A DNA stretch of 64,000 nucleotides from Verrucomicrobiaceae bacterium (GTDB lineage Bacteria > Verrucomicrobiota > Verrucomicrobiia > Verrucomicrobiales > Verrucomicrobiaceae): positions 1 through 64,000 of the forward strand of contig JAIXZA010000013.1 of NCBI GenBank assembly GCA_027489965.1, read 5' to 3'. A program made the translations under genes and the position numbers. Each line of letters begins with the position of its first letter. The stretch's first letter is position 1. Shown here one piece after another: positions 26,276-34,508 of the stretch. Below the pieces are notes generated by a model, which was given only the letters and a program-made list of their open reading frames with translations, did not search any database and was not told the origin of the DNA.

Positions 26276-26630
26276 GGGCGGAATTTGGTTTCGTGGGCGC
26301 CAATGGAGACTTGCCTTGGGTTATTTTTTCCAAGCTTTCCGGTAGCGTTGGTGTCTCCAGGTAGGTCTCAATGGGCTTCAGTTTGAGGGCTTCATCTTCC
26401 ACCTCTTTGAGCAGGGAAGTTGGCTTTTGAGTCAGAATGGGTTGATTTCTTGATACTTCTGGAGCCTTTGTCCAGCCGATGTTAACAAGGACTACCGGGA
26501 TGAATAACCACAGCAAGGCAATCGATAACGCCAGCAAGACCAGAGATTCCAGATTAGTTAGCCCAGACTGATTCAGGTAGCGCGAGGTATGAGTGAAACG
26601 AAAATGGGAAGGATTGGACATAACAGTCAT
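26268..26630 (-). CDS. Small single-span membrane protein, unknown function
   Basis: I do not recognise this 120-residue protein. It has one clear hydrophobic helix (LESLVLLALSIALLWLFIPV, about residues 28-50) after a short N-terminal tail, and a soluble C-terminal part rich in Pro, Lys, Glu and Thr. That arrangement fits a membrane-bound adaptor. An ATG at 26621 is an equally good start. Its 3' end overlaps the start of the EEP gene by 8 bp, so the two proteins are probably made together and may interact. The composition is ordinary for the region. Confidence 0.6.
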   Translation of the reverse strand: MTVMSNPSHFRFTHTSRYLNQSGLTNLESLVLLALSIALLWLFIPVVLVNIGWTKAPEVSRNQPILTQKPTSLLKEVEDEALKLKPIETYLETPTLPESLEKITQGKSPLAPTKPNSARE

Positions 26631-26780
26631 CTGTTGCGTTGATCGGTCATGCCTACAATCAATAAAATAAGGTGTTTTAAAAACAATTCGTTTTCGTCGC
26701 TATTCTTTCAACTCATTTTGCATTGCTGCACCAACAGTATTGATGAGTTCAAATAATGCGACCGTGTGGAGTCTGTTGAC

Positions 26781-27080
26781 TCATACGAGTGAAATTGGAC
26801 GGCGTGCAAGAATGACAATGGATCCTGCAAAATAATTCGAGCCTGTGATCTTCAACAACCATTGGTGAACCACTCGAGTGCAACGATCTGCCACTCCATC
26901 GAGTTCTGCGCGCTTGGCTGCCAATGCAATAAGCTCTGGCGAAGCATCAAAACCAGTGACGGTGTGGCCCATTGCTGCGAGCAGAACGGCCATTTCTTCA
27001 GATCCACAGCCAAAATCTGCGATAGTCTTAGGATTACTATCACGAAGCCATTTGATGACACATTGGTGGCGGTTGACCCT
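26781..27080 (-). pseudogene. Remnant of a SAM-dependent methyltransferase with an internal deletion
   Basis: Read on the minus strand, one frame gives CVIKWLRDSNPKTIADFGCG, then MAVLLAAMGHTVTGFDASPE and LIALAAKRAELDGVADRCTR, then suddenly WLLKITGSNYFAGSIVILAR and a stop. The first part is a textbook motif I and II of a class I methyltransferase; the last part looks like the C-terminal strand of the same fold. The 100 or so residues that should lie between are missing, there is no start codon, and a TGA precedes the piece. This is a decayed gene. The remainder of 26631-27523 shows no gene that I can support. Confidence 0.7.
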
Positions 27081-27523
27081 TCAGTCAGTGATTTCTCTGT
27101 AGCGTGCAGTTAACTTTGGTTCTGTCGGCCGGATGTGTGCAGACTCCTCCATCGCCTTTTCTGCCTGGTATGAAAGGTCCCGTTGACTTTGATCGCTCAG
27201 AGATGAGAGGGGTTGGGGAATAGAGGAGGGTGAGGTCAGATACATTCACTAACCATGGCCGCTTGACCAGCAACGAGTCACTTGGGGTATTTGCGTTTGA
27301 CTTAATTATTGTGTCCTAATTTGTTCATTTATAGTAAGTTAAAAGACGATTGATTTTCGAGGTCAATGAAAGCATACCATTTAAGCAAGGTGAAGCCCGC
27401 CGGATTTGTTCACGATAACAATCTATTATGGGTTAACCCAAGAGTTTGCAGGGAATACCCGACATCGTCGTCTATAGGTGAAGTCTGATACGAACTAGAC
27501 TAGAAAAAATCTGACGCTGAACA

Positions 27524-28237
27524 ATGATGAAAGGAACAATCTGTCTTCTAATACTCTCAATCCTGATTTGCATATCTTTGCCGGTTTCAGCGTTTCCTCC
27601 TGGGGGATTTGGGCCTGGTTGGAGTTTTAACAAAGTTCCTGGAGCTCGTGCATGGCGTGGGGCCCCTGGCAATGGGGCATTTGCAGGAGATGTGACTCTT
27701 TTGTATGATATCAATCTTGATGGCAAAATTGATCTAAAAGATAATCAAAAAGCGTATGCGGTTCAAAAAAGCACCACTCCGGGTCTGTTCTTGCGTTGCG
27801 GTGAGCTTCTGAAGGTGGGTTTTGATGCTGTTGCCAGTCAACCAGCGTCGAAACTTGCGCGCGATCCAAGCTTTAAGAACTACAAGACCGTTGCGGGCCT
27901 GGAAATTAAAGGGATCAATCTGATGGTTGGCTCTGGCAAATTTGCGACCATTGAAGAAGAGATTGCAGCGTGCGGTCGAATCCTTATTTGGCTTGATTCA
28001 TCTCGCAAGACGCTCTTACTGGATTCAGCTGTTTCAGCCATGCGGAGAGTAGAGTGGCACCTTTCTGAGGGTACGGTTCCTCCATTTTTATATGTCGAAG
28101 CGGTGAGCGCTGGACGACCAGGAGCGGCTTATCGCTTAACGGGTAGTGTCGATGATTCAAACCAACATCCTATCATGGATAAGTTTTTTGGTCTCCGAAC
28201 TTCTTACGACCATCTCATTATTAACTCAGCGCACTGA
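27524..28237 (+). CDS. Secreted protein with EF-hand/dockerin-like calcium loop
   Basis: This 237-residue protein has a strong signal peptide (LLILSILICISLPVSAFPPG) and is otherwise unrecognised. After cleavage comes a Gly/Pro/Trp-rich stretch (GGFGPGWSFNKVPGARAWRG), then DINLDGKIDLKDN, which fits the D-x-N/D-x-D-G-x-I-x-x-x-D calcium loop of EF-hands and dockerins. The rest contains alternating helices and strands without a known motif. It is the first gene of the plus-strand export and assembly run, so a matrix-associated or export-related role is possible. Upstream sequence is AT-rich from about 27300, consistent with a promoter, but I could not pick boxes with confidence. Confidence 0.65.
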   Translation: MMKGTICLLILSILICISLPVSAFPPGGFGPGWSFNKVPGARAWRGAPGNGAFAGDVTLLYDINLDGKIDLKDNQKAYAVQKSTTPGLFLRCGELLKVGFDAVASQPASKLARDPSFKNYKTVAGLEIKGINLMVGSGKFATIEEEIAACGRILIWLDSSRKTLLLDSAVSAMRRVEWHLSEGTVPPFLYVEAVSAGRPGAAYRLTGSVDDSNQHPIMDKFFGLRTSYDHLIINSAH

Positions 28238-28325
28238 TTTCTGTCTTATTCAAAATCACTCATTGTCTTACGTAACAAATAAGACTGCGGAATTTTTAAC
28301 ATCATAATTAATTAAATTTACTCCC

Positions 28326-28598
28326 ATGAATGAATTAATTGCTGTTTTAAAAAACATTGTGATGTTTGCGCCTCACAACGTTACGCCTTACGCGTGGGTG
28401 CCGTTGATAGTGATTTGGGTCGTCATGATGATAATCATAATTGCCGACCTTTTTTCGACATCAAAGTCCAGAACGAGTGCCTGGCTCTGGTCAATCTTTG
28501 TAATTATGTTTCCAGCAGTCTCGGGAATCTTATATTCAATTAGGTGCCTCATGGTTAACATCCAGTCAAATCTACCAGATTCCTCCCCCAAATCTTAG
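28326..28598 (+). CDS. Small two-span membrane protein (PLDc_N-like)
   Basis: The 90-residue protein has two hydrophobic segments, WVPLIVIWVVMMIIIIADLF and SAWLWSIFVIMFPAVSGILY, with a short TSKSR loop between them. The second helix with WLWSIFVIMFPAVSGILYSI resembles the PLDc_N module that precedes phospholipase D domains or stands alone. Alone, such proteins have no defined activity. The preceding region is AT-rich (TAATTAATTAAATTT), giving room for a promoter. It sits between a secreted protein and the outer-membrane barrel gene of the EPS export run. Confidence 0.6.
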   Translation: MNELIAVLKNIVMFAPHNVTPYAWVPLIVIWVVMMIIIIADLFSTSKSRTSAWLWSIFVIMFPAVSGILYSIRCLMVNIQSNLPDSSPKS

Positions 28599-28619
28599 AG
28601 ATTTCTTCTCTAACGCTTC

Positions 28620-30302
28620 ATGACATCCCGATCCAAGTATTTCAAACCAAACATGCACTACAGATCTGTAGGTTTCTTGATCTTGATTTGTTGGCTAATC
28701 ATTGCTGACTTTGGTCGGCTTAGTGCCCAATCTATTCAAGAAGCGCAAGACGAGTCCTTCGTTACCGATGGCTCCGTCAATTTAGCACCAGAGCAAAGAG
28801 AATATCTCAAAAACCATGATTCTGATCATGTGAACAGTTCTTTTAATAGCTTTTGGTTAGGAACAGCTGACTTACTGCAACGTTGGAATAATAGTTCTCG
28901 TGATACAGGTAAACAAGGAGGCTTCCGCGCCGGTGTTTCTGGCGGCACGGCATCTGGCGTGTATGGATTAAATAGAACAACACTGGAGTCCTTTAAAGTG
29001 GACCCGAGATACATGCATCTCAATCTCGGACCAATTCTACTGGATCAATTCATTGTTGGCGCGGGTGTGATTGGTGTCGATGAAAGTGGGTCTACTCTCC
29101 CGGGAAACAGTAATGCCAATGACGGATGGGCTGGCCTTGTTTGGGCTTCCATGCGTGCTTCATTCATGCTCTCAGATAGTTTTATCGTGAGCCTTCAACC
29201 ATCTGTTTATTGGTCTTTTTCAAACAATAAGATCGGCTGGATGTTTAATCCCTTTGCCGCTAATTTACGTCCGAATGTCCTTGGTGAATTGAGTTATGAC
29301 TTTCAGATCAATAATTGGCAATTTAACCTTTATGACCGTCTCGGTGCTACTTTAGCGGCTGGTCGTTGGGCTCAGTTCCCAACTCGGCAAAGCAGTGCTT
29401 CATCAATCGCCGATCAGGTTGGGCGTTATGGGTTCAATATGTATGGTGAGGCAGATAGTTGGGATATCGCTGAGCGGTTCACTCTAAACAATTGGCAGCA
29501 ATTCATGCGTTTCTATAATTACGCTGGCATTACTGGGCAAACCAAACTGACTGACACCATGAGCTTCAAGGCTTACATGCAAAAAGTGGACATGTGGGAC
29601 TACGATTTCAATCTTGTTAGAGCACGCATTGAAACAGGAGCATATGTGAGCATTGAGGGGCAGTACATTCAACCCTTTGCCTCTTATATCGCGACCAGCC
29701 GTGACCCCTATGATTTCTATTTCCATCAGTTGTATGGTGGTGCCAAATTCACCTTGCGTGAAAATTTAACGGGTTCAGCAAGTGTTGGCTACCTCAAAAC
29801 CTCTGGCTCTGGTCCTAAAGTCCGCGATACTTGGCTTGGCCTTGCCTCCTTGAATTGGCAAATGACTTCGTTTACGAGTCATAGTCTTTGGGGCGGGCGT
29901 CGAGTTTTAAATACGGCCTATTTACCGCTTTCTCTAGATGATTTTGTCGAATACCGGTTATCCCAACAAATTGGTTTTGGCGCTGAATTCAATTTCACCA
30001 TCGGAACCCTTCAACGTCAGATTTTAGAGAATTCCCGAGGATTAACGGATGGGCATCTCAATTACGTAGGAGGTTCATTGCAATTCCTTCTGAATGAAAA
30101 GCTCCGGTTAGCTTTGGTATCTGGATATGAAAATGTATCTAATGGTACCCGTGATTTTCAGCGCTGGACTCATCGTGTGAACCTTGACAGCATGATCTCT
30201 GACACTCTCAGCATGCAGCTCTTTTATCAGTATCTGGAAACTTCTGGTTCGATTGATTTTAATGAGCACGCTCTGTTTTCAAGCATCTCTAAGCGCTTTT
30301 GA
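28620..30302 (+). CDS. Outer-membrane beta-barrel protein of the EPS locus
   Basis: The product, up to 560 residues, has a signal peptide (VGFLILICWLIIADFGRLSA) and then about 500 residues of alternating polar/hydrophobic strands rich in aromatic residues. It ends in HALFSSISKRF with a terminal Phe, the usual Bam recognition signal of outer-membrane barrels. Examples of strands are WQFNLYDRLGATLAAGRW and LRLALVSGYENVSNGTRDFQ. This type of barrel accompanies Wza-like proteins in EpsH/PEP-CTERM-type loci, where it may form the pore for the polymer. The Wza-like gene follows after 60 bp. An ATG at 28653 would give a shorter leader and is a fair alternative start. Confidence 0.78.
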   Translation: MTSRSKYFKPNMHYRSVGFLILICWLIIADFGRLSAQSIQEAQDESFVTDGSVNLAPEQREYLKNHDSDHVNSSFNSFWLGTADLLQRWNNSSRDTGKQGGFRAGVSGGTASGVYGLNRTTLESFKVDPRYMHLNLGPILLDQFIVGAGVIGVDESGSTLPGNSNANDGWAGLVWASMRASFMLSDSFIVSLQPSVYWSFSNNKIGWMFNPFAANLRPNVLGELSYDFQINNWQFNLYDRLGATLAAGRWAQFPTRQSSASSIADQVGRYGFNMYGEADSWDIAERFTLNNWQQFMRFYNYAGITGQTKLTDTMSFKAYMQKVDMWDYDFNLVRARIETGAYVSIEGQYIQPFASYIATSRDPYDFYFHQLYGGAKFTLRENLTGSASVGYLKTSGSGPKVRDTWLGLASLNWQMTSFTSHSLWGGRRVLNTAYLPLSLDDFVEYRLSQQIGFGAEFNFTIGTLQRQILENSRGLTDGHLNYVGGSLQFLLNEKLRLALVSGYENVSNGTRDFQRWTHRVNLDSMISDTLSMQLFYQYLETSGSIDFNEHALFSSISKRF

Positions 30303-30362
30303 TTCCACGATTTCAGCACAGGTTGTCTTAGCAACTTTTGTTGAGTCACCACCTAACTTATC

Positions 30363-31028
30363 ATGAATTATTGTTATTTTTGTTTTTCGATCTTTGTTAC
30401 TTTTGCTTTGCTGGGCTGTAAAAGTACTGTGCCAGAACCCGTGGAAATGGAAATGATTCCATCTCTTCCGACGCAGATGGAGAGTGATAAAAGATCTGGT
30501 TACCGAGTCAAAATTGGAGACCAGCTTGACGTTTTTGTACTTGAGGACAAATCATTTAATGGATCCTTTGGCGTGCGTGAAACAGGAGAGATTATTCTTC
30601 CTCAGTTAGGGCGTGTGCTAGTTCAAGGTCTCACACTCGCTGAGGTGGAGCTTGCCGTAAAACGTCAGCTTGAGAAGACGCAATTGAAGTTAGCAACGGT
30701 CATCGTGGATCCTTCCTCCAGGATCGCGTCGGCAGATCAGCCTATCATGGGAACCGTTGTGCGGGTATCCGGACGAGTGGTTGTTCCAGGGCGGATTACA
30801 GTACCGCAACTAGGCGGCAATGTAGTCACGGCCTTTCAGGCAGTGAATGAAGCAGGAGGAACGCTTCCATTTGCTGATAAAAAGCGCTCTTACATCCTGC
30901 GCCCATCAGGTGTAAGTGTGAGGAAAATACCGCTCAATCTTCAGCTCATTGAAGATGGCTCAGCGATTGATATTCCAATCTATGATGGCGACACGATCGT
31001 CGTTCCGCCCAAAGTCGTTGGCTTTTGA
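30363..31028 (+). CDS. Polysaccharide export lipoprotein (Wza-like, Poly_export/SLBB)
   Basis: The 221-residue protein is a lipoprotein: the signal ends in ALLGCKS with the acylated cysteine at residue 19. A Poly_export domain follows (YRVKIGDQLDVFVLEDKSF, GEIILPQLGRVLVQGLTLAE), then an SLBB-like domain (VRVSGRVVVPGRITVPQLGG, AVNEAGGTLPFADKK). It lacks the C-terminal amphipathic helix with which E. coli Wza spans the outer membrane, so the separate barrel encoded just upstream may supply the pore. The next gene, the Wzc-like kinase, begins 32 bp downstream; the two products normally work as a complex across the periplasm. Confidence 0.93.
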   Translation: MNYCYFCFSIFVTFALLGCKSTVPEPVEMEMIPSLPTQMESDKRSGYRVKIGDQLDVFVLEDKSFNGSFGVRETGEIILPQLGRVLVQGLTLAEVELAVKRQLEKTQLKLATVIVDPSSRIASADQPIMGTVVRVSGRVVVPGRITVPQLGGNVVTAFQAVNEAGGTLPFADKKRSYILRPSGVSVRKIPLNLQLIEDGSAIDIPIYDGDTIVVPPKVVGF

Positions 31029-31060
31029 TACTTGGTAAGACGACTCAGCTCATACCAACC

Positions 31061-33358
31061 ATGATTTTAAATCTTCAAGATATCCTACGCTTTTGTACAA
31101 GGTATATCAAATACTGGAAGCTATCCCTTTTATGTTTTTGCCTGGCAGCGGTAGCCTTTTTATCCATGCTGGTTTATGGGAGTCCAGTGTATTACTCCAG
31201 CTCTGAAGTTGAGTATCAATTTGTGGATCTACCGATTCGATCGGAAACTTCGGATTTGCGGGAAAAAAATGACCGTTACAACAATATCCAATTCATTCTA
31301 CAGACGGGACTTACATCCGCTTGGTTGAAGGAGAGGACTGCCTTAAAGCTGGGTGCCATTCAGTCTCTTGCTCAGTATGATGAAGTAACGTCTAAGGTGC
31401 TGCCAAATTTGAAGGTGACCCAATTTGTCGGAAATCTAATCCGCATTGAGGCTTGGACTTACCGACCTGAACTGGCCCGCATATGGCCAGTTGCGATGCT
31501 TGACGAATACCGCTCCTTCCTAACGGAGCAGCGAACCAAACGCCGAGAGCAGCTTGTGGCCAGTTTTACGGATGAAATGAAGCGTATCCGAACCAAAATA
31601 ATGGAAGAGCAGGCCAATGAGCAGACCTTTGAGGCAGAAAACCAAATCTTGGAAAAGTACATCAATCAAAACCGCCTGGAGCAACTTCCAAGTGAACTTC
31701 TAACCATTCGGACGCGCATGGACGCGATGAATGAGATGGAGAAGTATATGACGGATACGGCCAAGACGGTGGTTGAAAAGCTAGCCCTATATAAAAAGTA
31801 TCGCACCATGCCTCTGCCTGTGGGGACTTTAGTCCGTATCGGTCAAAAGGATCGAATGATGGTCAAGAAGTCTGCTGCTACAGTGGTGCCAGGCGCGGCG
31901 CCTGGAGATGTTAATGGTGATTCTAACCAAAATAATAACAGCAATGCTGCTGCTGGCGGTCAACAGGTCATTGTCGTTCCCGAAAGTGCCCAGAGCGCTG
32001 AGGTGTGGGAAGAAATTTCCCGCGAGCTTCGAGGCGTTACCGACGAGAGGGATCGTGCTGCACTAAGACTGCTACCTGCTCATCAAGAGATGCGCAGACT
32101 CAACAGCCGAGTAGCGGAGCTTGAGTCTGGGCTAGCGAAAGAGTTGGAGCGTAATCAAGAAGCCTTTAGATTAGAAAAAGCTTATCTTTTTGACCAATTA
32201 AATCAGTTGGAATCAAGTCTTCCAGAATACCGCCGGCTCGTTTCAGATTACGATACTTATAAGCGTGATTTCTCTCTCCTTACCAGCGGTAAATTGGCTT
32301 GGGAGCAGGCCTATGCAGCGCTGAAGGAAAAGCTCACTGCCATGGATTACACTGGCCAAGAGCCACGTGTGAACTTCAAGTTCAATGGATTTGTTGAGGT
32401 CCGTGATGATCTTCCTGTGGCGCCAAACAAGCGCAAGCTTTTAACCTATGCTCTTGTGCTTGGGTTCGGTCTTGCCCTTGGGGCACCAGTTATGATTGAT
32501 CGTCTTCGCTTTACCACCTCAATCGCACAAGAAGCTGAAAAGATTACTGGTTTAACAGCCTTGGGCATTGTCCCGCATATTCCTGGGTTTACTCGTCAAC
32601 GTAAGAGCGGCACTGAATCGGCCACTGATATCTGGCCCGATAGGAATGTGCAGGAGTGCTTCAGAATGTTGCGGAGTCAGATCTCTATTCAAAACAAAAA
32701 TGCAAAGGCTGGTAAGGTTCTTATGGTCGTTAGTTGCCGCGCTGGTGAAGGAAAATCGACAGTAGCTAGTTTTCTGGCTGCCTCTCTTGCCAGTGCTAAC
32801 ATCAAGACCTTAATTATTGATGCAGACCTTCGCCGTGGACGCTTATCCAGTCGATTAGGCTTGGCCAAAGGCTTGCCAGGTATTTCTGAGCTGTTTCATG
32901 GTGGGGTCACTAACCCGCAATCCATCGTGTACAATGTTTCCCCCAATTTAGACATCATACCCCGTGGAAGCGCTGATCTTAAAATGGAGGACTTCTTATC
33001 TGATTCTAGATTGGTCAGCTTGATTACCTACTGGAGCCAAAATTATCAAATGGTGATCGTTGATACCACCCCCGTTCTTGGTATTGCAGATCCATTGGAA
33101 ATCAGTCGCGCTGTAGATTCGACTCTCTTAGTCATTCGGGCTGAAGACACCACGCACCGGGATATGATCACAGTTAGGGATCAACTTCTTCGAGCCGAAA
33201 TGAATATTATCGGTTTTGTTTTAAACGACGTGGATATGTCGAAGTTGGAAAACAGCTACTACTATTACACTTACTACAATAGGTACTACGGCAGCTATTA
33301 TGACGATGATACTCAGGGTCTGCGGGCCAGGAAAGATCATAAAAAGTTACCGTCGTGA
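31061..33358 (+). CDS. Polysaccharide co-polymerase / tyrosine autokinase (Wzc-like)
   Basis: The 765-residue protein combines a Wzz-type chain-length domain with a bacterial tyrosine kinase. One membrane helix lies near residue 20-45, a long coiled-coil periplasmic part follows, and a second helix lies near residue 470 (LLTYALVLGFGLALGAPVMI). The cytoplasmic kinase shows Walker A SCRAGEGKST near residue 557, Walker A' TLIIDADLRRGRL and Walker B MVIVDTTPVLGIAD. The C-terminus is a tyrosine cluster (YYYYTYYNRYYGSYY), the usual autophosphorylation tail. Cycling between phosphorylated and free forms controls polymer length and export. The periplasmic part carries an unusual Asn/Ala-rich insert (GDSNQNNNSNAAAGG near residue 290-300). 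It overlaps the next gene's GTG by 4 bp. Confidence 0.95.
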   Translation: MILNLQDILRFCTRYIKYWKLSLLCFCLAAVAFLSMLVYGSPVYYSSSEVEYQFVDLPIRSETSDLREKNDRYNNIQFILQTGLTSAWLKERTALKLGAIQSLAQYDEVTSKVLPNLKVTQFVGNLIRIEAWTYRPELARIWPVAMLDEYRSFLTEQRTKRREQLVASFTDEMKRIRTKIMEEQANEQTFEAENQILEKYINQNRLEQLPSELLTIRTRMDAMNEMEKYMTDTAKTVVEKLALYKKYRTMPLPVGTLVRIGQKDRMMVKKSAATVVPGAAPGDVNGDSNQNNNSNAAAGGQQVIVVPESAQSAEVWEEISRELRGVTDERDRAALRLLPAHQEMRRLNSRVAELESGLAKELERNQEAFRLEKAYLFDQLNQLESSLPEYRRLVSDYDTYKRDFSLLTSGKLAWEQAYAALKEKLTAMDYTGQEPRVNFKFNGFVEVRDDLPVAPNKRKLLTYALVLGFGLALGAPVMIDRLRFTTSIAQEAEKITGLTALGIVPHIPGFTRQRKSGTESATDIWPDRNVQECFRMLRSQISIQNKNAKAGKVLMVVSCRAGEGKSTVASFLAASLASANIKTLIIDADLRRGRLSSRLGLAKGLPGISELFHGGVTNPQSIVYNVSPNLDIIPRGSADLKMEDFLSDSRLVSLITYWSQNYQMVIVDTTPVLGIADPLEISRAVDSTLLVIRAEDTTHRDMITVRDQLLRAEMNIIGFVLNDVDMSKLENSYYYYTYYNRYYGSYYDDDTQGLRARKDHKKLPS

Positions 33359-34503
33359 GTGAATCTCAACCCATGGCCAAGTCTGATTCTATCAGAGTTC
33401 TTCATATCGTGAATGCTTTTTCGGCTGGCGGTATGGAGAATGGCGTCGCCAATCTTTCGCAGTGGATTTCGCGAAGTAGTGTCGAAATGGACGTGTGTTC
33501 CTTGACCTGGGTAGATAAGTTCCGTTCTCGGCTGCATCCTGCCGTCAATCTCAATGCGTTGGGCCGAGGAAACGGTGTTAATTGTTCTATTTGGAGTAAG
33601 ATCATGAAGGTGATCAAAGCCGGCCGATATCAGGTCATTCACACGCATAACTGGGCTGGCCTGATCTATGGAGTTCCCGCAGCATTCCTTTGCCGTGTGC
33701 CTGTGATTCATGGTGAGCATTCAGAATTGGTTCATTGGGAGAAACGTCCTCGCAGGCTGTTCATGCGAAAGATTTTGTATCGGTTTTGCCGCATGGTTCA
33801 CGTTATTTCGGAAGATCAGAAGCGCCAACTCCAAACACATAATCTGAATACTGGTAAGGAATTGCTCTGCCTTCCTAATGGCACCGACACGGTGAAATTT
33901 CACCCAGGAAACAAGGTTGTCGCGCGTGCAGTTTTGGAACTACCTTCGGAGGGTTTTTTTGTGGGAATTGTTGGAAGACTTGTGCCCACCAAGCGGCATC
34001 AACTTTTACTCAAGGCCTTTGAGCAAGTTGGCAAGCAGGTGACAGACATGCATCTCTTGCTTGCTGGCAGTGGTGGGGCGCTAGAGGCTGAGATTCGGCA
34101 ACAGTGTGCTGATCATCCACTACGTGAACGCGTTCATTGGCTAGGTGGCCGTGATGACATGCCGACCGTGTATCAGAGCCTTGATCTTCTGGCTCTTCCA
34201 TCGGACAACGAGGGCATGCCTAATGTGGCTTTGGAGGCAATGGCCTCTGGGGTTCCTGTGCTGGCCAATCAGGTTTGCGGAATCGAACAGATCATCAATG
34301 ATGGCAAGGACGGTCGCGTCGCAGCTATGGATCGGCCAGAGGGTTTGGCTGAACTACTTAAAGAGATGCATTCGGACGCCACCAAACTGCAAGACATGTC
34401 CATTGGTGCGCGGCAGCGAATCGTTGACCACTTCTCAATGCATTCGATGTCGTCTCGTTACGAGGCAGTGTATCGTGCCGCCGTGAGCCAAGTAAAACCT
34501 TAA
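33355..34503 (+). CDS. GT4 sugar transferase, PEP-CTERM/EpsH1-associated type
   Basis: The 382-residue protein begins with RVLHIVNAFSAGGMENGVAN, the hallmark N-terminus of sugar transferases that travel with PEP-CTERM/EpsH1-type EPS loci (TIGR03088-like). The donor domain has GIVGRLVPTKRHQLLLKAFE and the E-x7-E site PSDNEGMPNVALEAMASGVP. The GTG at 33355 overlaps the Wzc-like stop codon (GTGA), suggesting coupled translation; an ATG at 33373 would shorten the protein by six residues. The product should add one sugar to the lipid-linked repeat unit. The sugar is unknown. Confidence 0.9.
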   Translation: MSESQPMAKSDSIRVLHIVNAFSAGGMENGVANLSQWISRSSVEMDVCSLTWVDKFRSRLHPAVNLNALGRGNGVNCSIWSKIMKVIKAGRYQVIHTHNWAGLIYGVPAAFLCRVPVIHGEHSELVHWEKRPRRLFMRKILYRFCRMVHVISEDQKRQLQTHNLNTGKELLCLPNGTDTVKFHPGNKVVARAVLELPSEGFFVGIVGRLVPTKRHQLLLKAFEQVGKQVTDMHLLLAGSGGALEAEIRQQCADHPLRERVHWLGGRDDMPTVYQSLDLLALPSDNEGMPNVALEAMASGVPVLANQVCGIEQIINDGKDGRVAAMDRPEGLAELLKEMHSDATKLQDMSIGARQRIVDHFSMHSMSSRYEAVYRAAVSQVKP

Positions 34504-34508
34504 ATCAC

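Noticed and set aside
27085..27273. 62-codon open frame on the minus strand with a Pro/Ser-rich translation
   Set aside because: The composition resembles translated noncoding repeats rather than protein; no start context or similarity.
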